64,000 nt of DNA from Cryptomeria japonica (Eukaryota; Streptophyta; Pinopsida; Cupressales; Cupressaceae), in NCBI RefSeq assembly GCF_030272615.1, contig NC_081411.1:41965140-42029139 (forward strand), given 5' to 3'. Shown piece by piece: positions 57,413-64,000 of this stretch (position 1 is the first letter of the stretch; each line of letters opens with the position of its first letter). Under the pieces are notes generated by a model. It saw nothing but the letters and a program-made list of their open reading frames with translations, was not told where the DNA came from and searched no databases. Both the position numbers and the translations under genes were made by a program.

Positions 57413-59361
57413 CTATGATGAACTCCCTCCCTCGGAGCCGCCTGGCCTTGACGGATGCTGAGCCATAGAAGGACCCACTCCAGGATCACCCTGCCTGTCT
57501 GGTGGTGGTGGAGGACCCATGACCCCACCACTAGATGCCTGCCTCCTTCGACTCCCTCCCGTAGCCGTCGCTGTCCACGATGGTCTATGGAAGCTCCTCG
57601 CTCGCTGATCTGCTGACACGGCTCCATAATACAGGTCCCTCCAGTAACCTATCTCCTCTCCGGCTCGCAAGACATATGCATAGCCTGCCCCTGCGTCCTC
57701 TGCCGCCTACCTCCTTGCCCTCAGAGCTGTCTCGACCTCTGTATAACGCTGGATAGCCTGGTCTCTCTCCCGCTCAGTATCCCTGAGCCTGATCCTGAGC
57801 TGATCCCCCTCCCTCTCCAACTCCTGGATCTCGTCTGCCTGGCCCTGGCAGATCTCCCTCAGCTCTAGTAGCTCATCCTCCTCTAGATCCCCACCCTCAG
57901 CCTCTGCCTGTGGCTCTCCCTCTGTGGGTGCCTGCTCCTGTACCTACCCCTGTACCTGTCTCGGTGCCTGAACAGGTACCTATCTCTGTGCATGCCTGGG
58001 TACTTGCACCTGTCTCTGTCCCTGTACCTGTCCCTGTCTCGGTCCCTGTGCTCTAGGACCCTATGCTGCAGGTACCTGCAGGGGCAATCCACCGCGACCC
58101 CTCACCACCTGGGCTAGTCCCTCCTGTCCCCCCTCCCTCCGAGGTGCCACCCTCCTCTCCCCAACTACTCCCCTCCGCCTCCGTCGGCCTCGACCTCTGT
58201 CACCCCCACCATCATCACCATCATCACCATCATCTCCTCCTGCCTCTCCCTCCAGTAGCTCCCCTGGATCTGTTAGTCGAGGGAATGGATGCTCTGCCCA
58301 GTAAGCTGTATACTCTGCATCCATGCCTGCATCCTCAATCTCCGGCCACATATCCCAGGGTAGGGGCATCATCTCTGCCAGCTGTGTGACGGCCTGATCA
58401 TACAACAATAATGGTCCAAACTGCACCTGATCCCTGACTGTGCGAGCATACATACCCGAGCCTCGTGGCATCCTTTGGATCCTGCCAAACTGTCTGCCTA
58501 CCCTGTCCACCAGCTGTCTCTCCAATATGTAGGGCGTCCGCCCAATCAGATATCTGCTCCTGAAAGTATACGGCAGCTCCACTGCATCATCCTCCCACTC
58601 CTCGCACCCCAGGTACGGCCTCCAGATGACTACATCAATGTCATCTATCACACGCCTCCAGTGCTCTAACCTGCCAATCCGAGGCTGTGAAGTAATCATA
58701 TCATAGAGATGCACAAAACTCCGTCCATGACCTCTGCCCCTGAAGTGTATTGGCCATGTGATAGGTAGATGCTCATATGCCCACATCTGTAGCAGTGTCA
58801 CTCCGCAACCCAGTCCCACTGATCCATGGTAGACGAACTGGTGAAGCTCATAATATAGATGTGCCAAGACACATGGCCCCCATGCATATCTGGTGTACTC
58901 AGTCACCAATGTCTCTAGTGCTCCTCCCCAGCCCATTGCCAACCCCCGTGTAGCTCTGTCTGGACACAAGAACCCACTGATGGCTCCTCCAATCATAGCT
59001 GGCAAAGCTAACCTTGTCGCAGTCATGGTATCCCATGCCACATGCCCTGCTCTCATCTCTAGCCCGGGATCCTGGAATACCCATCTCAATGCCTCTCTGT
59101 CTCCATCTCGATCATATGGGATCAACTCTCCATCGATCGGTATGTGCAATATCCTGTAGACATCCTCGAGGGTCACTGTCATCTCCCCCATCGGCAAGTG
59201 GAATGTACAACTCTCGCAGTCAGCAAACCCATGTTTGCCCGAAACTCAGGCACATACAGCACATGTCTAAGGCCCATCTCCTCAATAGCAGCTCTGTCCT
59301 CAAATGATAACTCTGGTCGCAACCTCTGTGTAGACAGGAATCTCTCCCGTGACTCTAGCAT
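57413..59361 (-). pseudogene. Antisense plant-mobile-domain (PMD) ORF of element B
   Basis: Reads opposite to gag. Start at ATG 59361 (MLESRERFLSTQRL). VPEFRANMGLLTA then shifts frame near 59215-59225 into MGEMTVTLEDVYRILHIPID. PMD landmarks: GGALETLVTEYTRYAWGPCV, YELHQFVYHGSVGLGCGVTL, QMWAYEHLPI and VIWRPYLGCEEW, continuing through YLIGRTPYILERQLVDRVGR. After an Asp/Gly then Arg-rich linker, a Gln-rich repeat (57930-58060) contains two stops. A coiled-coil-like segment (ELLELREICQGQADEIQELE) and a C-terminal tail with GEEIGYWRDLYYGAV follow. It is longer and less damaged than A's copy. A promoter on the minus strand would have to lie in 59362-60427. Confidence 0.8.
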
Positions 59362-59469
59362 AGGCAGATACTCCTGCAGTCAAACAATCAATCATGTCAA
59401 TTATCGTGGCATTCACTATTCATCACAAAATGCTACTTGCTATCAAAATGCAAATGGTTATCTATCCTA

Positions 59470-59695
59470 GTGACACTCACTGTTCATCACAAAGTGTTGC
59501 TATCTATCCTAGTAGTGCTCCCTATTCATCACAAAGTACTATGTGTGTGACATTCCCTGTTCATCACAAAGTGTTACTCACATTTAGCACTCCCTGTTCA
59601 TCACAAAGTGCTGCTCATCGTTTGGGTACTCCCTGTTCATCACAAAGTACTCTATCCTGGTACTCCCTGTTCATCACAAAGTGCCTTGATCTATC
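59470..59695. repeat. Minisatellite with CTGTTCATCACAAAGT core
   Basis: Seven to eight units of (A/T)CTCCCTGTTCATCACAAAGT(A/G)CT, periods about 30-50 bp. Flanks are partly self-complementary (AGTACT, AGTGCT). Confidence 0.8.
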
Positions 59696-59824
59696 CTAGT
59701 CTTCCTAGAGGACCTGTTTGAGTGTATCCTCTCAGAAGCTTATCCAATCGATAGCGTATGTTCATCACAGAACTGCCGATTTAACCTAGAAGACCAAAAC
59801 CATACATTTTCAGGCATAAACACG

Positions 59825-60070
59825 CTTTAAACTCACAAACGCGCCTCTTGACTGCACAAGCGCGCCTCTACAACACAGACGTGCCTTCTGGACATAAACA
59901 TGCCTACATTATGCACAAACACGACTTTGGAACCTAAACGCCCCTACAGGACATAAACGCGTCTGAAATGCACAGACGCGGCCACCTTGAACGCAAACGC
60001 GGTCCCAGACGTAAACGCGCCTGGAACCGACACAGACGCGCCTGGCGGACATAGACGCGGTCGAATCTGT
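59825..60070 (-). repeat. GCGTCTGTG array 3, antisense
   Basis: About twelve units of CA(C/T)AGACGCG(C/G)C or CATAAACGCG-like sequence, the reverse complement of the B leader arrays, at about 20-bp spacing. Confidence 0.75.
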
Positions 60071-60412
60071 GAACGAAGGCCATCGCTGCTGACTGCTGCT
60101 GCTCTTTTCTCGCTCTGCACTGTGATCTCGTGATGGTGTAGATGACAATGAGGATGTCTTTTGCCTGTGGTCTATCTTATAGCCTACCCTAGCCCTCGCC
60201 TTCATTTCCCGAGTCAGTATTCTTCATCCTGTGACTTTGTCACTTTATTCGTTCAGTCCATTCTAGCCTTTCTTTCTTATTGAGATATTGTCTGCAATCT
60301 TTTCAGACATTTTCATCCAATCTCTCGAGGGGGCATATTATTCCCATACTGGGGCAACTCTGTATCAGTTCATCTTATCTTCTTTGAAACAACGCGACAA
60401 GCCGCATTGTCA

Positions 60413-60427
60413 CAAAGAGGGGCAAAA
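60413..60427 (+). promoter_or_regulatory. Polypurine tract of element B
   Basis: CAAAGAGGGGCAAAA directly before the 3' LTR. Upstream TTTGAAACAACGC and GCATTGTC are also conserved at element A. Confidence 0.9.
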
Positions 60428-61197
60428 TGTAGACACCTAAAATTGTCATGTCTAATTAAATAAATATTTTATTTATTTAATTATCTAAGCCTAATTCTTC
60501 TATTAATTAAATAAATCCTTATTTATTTAATTAATTCATTTATCCTCTTCTAGCCTTATTTCTCATTTAAATAAATGCATTTATTTATTTAAATTATCCT
60601 TTTCCTAAATTAAATAAATATTTTATTTATTTAATTGTCCTACTTCATCTATTAATTAAATAAATCTTTATTTATTTAATTAATTCATTAGCTTTTTCTA
60701 CGCATGACACATGTCATTCATCTCTTAATTCCTACACTACCTACCTCTTTCATTATTTTGGTATTTCTTTTACCTACCCTCTAATCCTAGCCGACCTCTC
60801 TTTTTACACCTCTCAATCTTAACCCTTCATTTCATATTGTGTCTTCTATTTAAGGAGATGCTTTCTTCATTGTCAAACCCTAATGACTAATCTTGAAGAC
60901 TTGGCTACACTACGATCCTACTTGCAACCACATTCCGTTCTTTGTTGAGCTCTTGTGCATATAAAAATCTGAGAGAAAATATATCAAGCAAGATCAATGG
61001 AGATAGGAAGAATGGAGATCAAAACCCTATTGGACATGTGATGGTATAATCTTTGTGATTTTGAGTTATTTGCATTGTCTTAGGTAATCTTCATATGTAA
61101 TGGTGGATCTTTGTTGATTGTTAGCCTAGGGTTTTGTGGTTGGATTCATTTAGCCTTTCAATATTGTTCTTATTGTTATCCATTTTCACCATACACA
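60428..61197 (+). repeat. 3' LTR of element B
   Basis: Same length as the 5' LTR; five differences (one transition, four transversions). Confidence 0.9.
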
Positions 61198-61210
61198 TTT
61201 TATTGTTCTT

Positions 61211-61425
61211 ATTGTTGTTATCCACTATTCTATCATTGACGACATTTCGATTTCTATTCCAAAACTTTGGCTTATCGTTATGGTTGTTGTTATTGTTGTT
61301 GTTTTTAGGAGGATGGACTCCTTTGTATATTTTTAACTCACCTTTCTTTATCATGTCTTCCTCCATTCTGATTCCATTATCAATCATCTTTCTGAAACTT
61401 TGATTTCCTTGCATTTTTAGATAAT
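61211..61425. repeat. 215-bp host duplication, right copy
   Basis: Second copy of 40604-40818. Separated from B's LTR by 13 bp (TTTTATTGTTCTT) and continuous with the rest of C's gag on the right. Confidence 0.9.
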
Positions 61426-62442
61426 AACTCATTTGATCATTTAGGTTGTCGATGAGTATGTCCATTTTTTCATACTCTGGCATTGTACAAGGATATCGTG
61501 AAGCTAACCATCTCCATCGCTATAAAAATGTCATGAAAGGTTCTCCACCCTTTTGTTTGACATTACATAGATCTATCATTGTTACTTCATGTTGTATATT
61601 GTAAGAGTATTGTGAAACAAACTTATCCGCCAACTCTAGGAATGATCTGATTCCAGGTGGAAGTTTGGAGAACCATTCCATAGCTAGTCCAATTAAGCTT
61701 TTTGGAAATAATCTCATCAAGTACGTATCCTCATGTGCAAACTCCATACTCATTGTGCAAAATTATTGTATATGATCTTGAGGGTCATTGCTTCCATCAT
61801 ATTTTTTGTATCTAGGAGTTTCACAACCTATAGGAAATGGTATCATGTTTAGATTTCTGTCGAATGGATAAGGACAAATTTCTTGAAGTAAATATCTTCT
61901 AACATTTCCTCTTTGCATATCTTGAATTTGTGTTTGCAGTGTTTGTATTTGTTGTGTGAGAGTTGTGATAAGATTATCAACATGATTTGTTCTTACATAA
62001 CCATGATTTTTTATTCTAGGAGGATCTGGATCTCTTCTTGTTTCATCTCTAGTCCTTCTTGTATCTTCATTGGATTGAAAGTTATTCAGGATTTCTACTT
62101 CATCCCTTTGGGGCATGTAAGTTTCTTCATTGGTTTTGCTATTACTAGGAATTGACGTGTCATTCTTTTGAGACCAAAGATATCCTCATATTGTTTGTTA
62201 TTAGAGGGAGGGTCACTTTTCTTTTGCCTTAATTTGTTCACATCAAAATCTTGGGGGAGTGTAGCATCGGATTTTGCTAACATTAAAAAATATTTTTCTT
62301 TTTCTCCCTCCAATAATTTTTGCATAAATTTATCGAATTGAGGATCTTTTTTGATGTCTCTAATATTTTGTTCTATTATTTCTCCTTCAACTTGTATTTC
62401 ATCTTCATGTTCCATGGTTCTACTCTCTTTAGTTATTTCCAA
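61426..62442 (-). pseudogene. gag: Element C gag N-terminal and capsid part
   Basis: Starts at ATG 62442 (MEITKESRTMEHEDEIQVEG). FDKFMQKLLEGEKEKYFLML precedes AKSDATLPQDFDVNKLRQKK, matching A and B. Near 62130 the frame shifts. LLQEICPYPFDRNLNMIPFP leads to the capsid: YKKYDGSNDPQDHIQ, AHEDTYLMRLFPKSLIGLAM, EWFSKLPPGIRSFLELADKF, LCNVKQKGGEPFMTFL, and MPEYEKMDILIDNLNDQMSY. Stops near 61760 and 61518 interrupt it. From 61425 leftward it is the duplicated 215 bp, after which B is inserted and gag resumes at 40818. Confidence 0.8.
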
Positions 62443-64000
62443 TGTTTTGATTTTTGTCTCTGCGATTCTTCGTCTCTAAGCTTTAGTTAGAATGGGCATA
62501 CACGTGTGTTAGATATTGTGCTAGGATTCATTTGTCCAAAAGTTGCTTTGATAAGTAATCAATTGTCAATGTAAATGTGATAGAGCGATATGACACGAAA
62601 GGATGTTTCAATTGTTTAAAAGTTTGCAAGTTTTTCGATTTTCAGTTTTGGAGTGCAATGATGATGATTTGATAAAAATCAAGTCCAATAGGAACGATAT
62701 ATCCTACGATGTGGGACAAGATTATTCTTACCAAGCGTTATAGTTTTGTGATAAAGGATGATAGACCCTGATGAGAAACTATGTTTGAATGATCATTTTA
62801 TCAAAGAGAGTGATAATGCACTTTGAAATGTTTAGATCTTGAACTTGTTGAATGTGAGTACTTGAAAATCTTGAGGTGTTTATATCTAGAGTCAGATTTG
62901 ACAAATGATAACTTGACCAAGCGAACAAAGGAGACAATCCAAGCACAGAATGATAGAGAACAATTGTTTATGATTACTGTAAATTGACCAAGAAAATATG
63001 ACAGATCGAAAAAGATGTGCAAGAAGATAACTCTGGACCAATAGAGACAGAAGTTCGTACGACAAACTACACAGCCCCGAATGACAATTTATAAAGCTCA
63101 TATGACAAACTAGAAATATCGCACGATAGAAAATCCTTTGCTAAGATGACTCGTACGACACTTTTCATTGGACCGGACGATGAAAGATAATATAAAATTT
63201 TCTGCTACACAAGCTTATACAACAATTCCCACCGGACCATACGACAAACTAGATACCTCGTACAACAAACATACAAACTTGTACGACAGAGGACAGAACA
63301 GAGGTAAAAAAAATGTTTGTTTGGCAGAATTTTGATTAGTGAAGTTTTATTCTTTTGCTTATGTTTTCTAGTTTTGAATATCTAATTTTTTGTTTAAGGG
63401 ATGAATACACAACAAACACACGATATGATTAGTGACCTTCAAGCACATTACGCTACCTAAGGAAGTTGGTTGAGAGAGAAAACCTTTGCTTGCAAGCTTA
63501 GGTACACACCCAATAGCTAATTAGAATACGACCATTGAGTCTCACACAATGGATTCTCAACACCGTATTATCTGACTCCAAATGCTAATGGGGGCACGAT
63601 ATGGCAAGTGTCTTGGGAGAGTTACTATCTCTAAACACAAAGATTATCACCCTTTCGGAGGTGAATCAAGTAGCTTCTAATTTAACCAGAACTAGTAAGG
63701 GATTCGTTTGGCACGTCAGGGTATAATACTCAATTAAGAGGTCTCCCAACCTTGAAAACCAAGGTTTGATATACCTGAAGGTACGAAGGAGAGCTATTCC
63801 CGACCACTATCATTGAATTGATTTTCATCAAATAATATTTATTTTATAGTGGGTTGGATTACTTGGCGTTAGCCGTTCCCACTTAGGTCGTTCCCCTCTC
63901 ACTGGCCTTAATGGCTAAGAGTTATTAGCTCCTCGGGAGGGCAGGCCCGCTAAAGAAATGCACTAATGAAAGCAAAGGATGAGTCTAGTGTTTTGATCAC
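62443..64000 (-). other. Element C leader, running off the right edge
   Basis: No gene. Minus-strand GGGCCTGCCCTCCCGAGG and later GAACGACCTAAGTGG (63880-63960) match the leader block of B (42361-42420) and loosely A. Repeated CGTACGAC / TACGACAAAC-like words lie near 63050-63300. The 5' LTR is not in the window. Confidence 0.6.

Larger units (their letters stand above)
59362..60412. other. Region between B's antisense ORF and polypurine tract
   Basis: Upstream of the antisense ORF, downstream of the sense ORF. It carries two tandem arrays listed separately. TGACTGCAGGAG on the minus strand just before the ORF resembles a 3' splice site, unproven. Confidence 0.5.
40819..61197 (+). mobile_element. 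Element B: non-autonomous Tat element with antisense PMD ORF
   Basis: Two 770-bp LTRs differ at only five positions. Order: LTR, primer-binding site, leader, gag (split by D), protease, spacer, integrase C-terminus, 3' non-coding, antisense PMD ORF, polypurine tract, LTR. RT, both RNase H domains and the integrase core are absent. Without D the element is about 12.6 kb. It sits in gag of C in the opposite orientation. Confidence 0.9.
20129..64000 (-). mobile_element. Element C: autonomous-type Tat Ty3/gypsy element, split by insertions E, I, G and B
   Basis: Minus-strand order from the right edge: leader, gag, protease, G-patch-like segment, RT, RNase H, second archaeal-like RNase H, integrase, 3' non-coding region, polypurine tract, 3' LTR. 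Dual RNase H is a hallmark of the Tat lineage. Removing E, I, G, B and the 215-bp duplication leaves about 11.7 kb. The 5' LTR is beyond the right edge. Many stops and frameshifts show it is dead. Confidence 0.8.

Overview
The window looks like intergenic DNA of a seed plant with a large genome. I found no convincing single-copy host gene, tRNA or rRNA. Almost everything that can be read is LTR retrotransposon: Ty3/gypsy elements of the plant-specific Tat type and Ty1/copia elements, most broken by stops and stacked inside each other. The Tat lineage and antisense plant-mobile-domain (PMD) ORFs point to a land plant. A gymnosperm would fit the depth of nesting, but that is inference.

Left part (1-20128). 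Element A (+ strand) is a Tat-type element whose 5' LTR lies off the left edge. It has a leader, an interrupted gag N-terminus, a foreign minus-strand LTR remnant, a Pro/Ser-rich ORF, a long 3' region with several tandem repeats, an antisense PMD ORF, a polypurine tract and a 3' LTR. Next come remains of a minus-strand gag-carrying element (H), a diverged non-coding repeat region, and the 3' half of a + strand copia element (F).

Right part (about 20129-64000). One minus-strand autonomous-type Tat element (C; gag, protease, G-patch-like segment, RT, two RNase H domains, integrase) runs off the right edge. It has been split by at least four insertions. E is a small element in its 3' LTR. I is an LTR pair with almost no interior (TSD GCAAA). 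G is a complete but decayed copia element in the integrase gene. B is a 20 kb + strand Tat element in gag. B is itself split by D, a minus-strand element with a perfect TSD (CTATG).

How the parts relate. A, B and C share the same polypurine tract, LTR start and several non-coding blocks, so they are one superfamily. B keeps gag, protease, the integrase C-terminus and an antisense PMD ORF, but lacks RT, RNase H and the integrase core. D keeps one intact 1150-codon ORF with Gag and a protease-like fold lacking the usual active-site motif, and no pol. Both therefore look non-autonomous and would need enzymes from a C-like partner. The most notable observations are the intact D ORF, the 215-bp host duplication flanking B, the GCGTCTGTG-type arrays at both ends of B (and in A), and the PMD ORFs.
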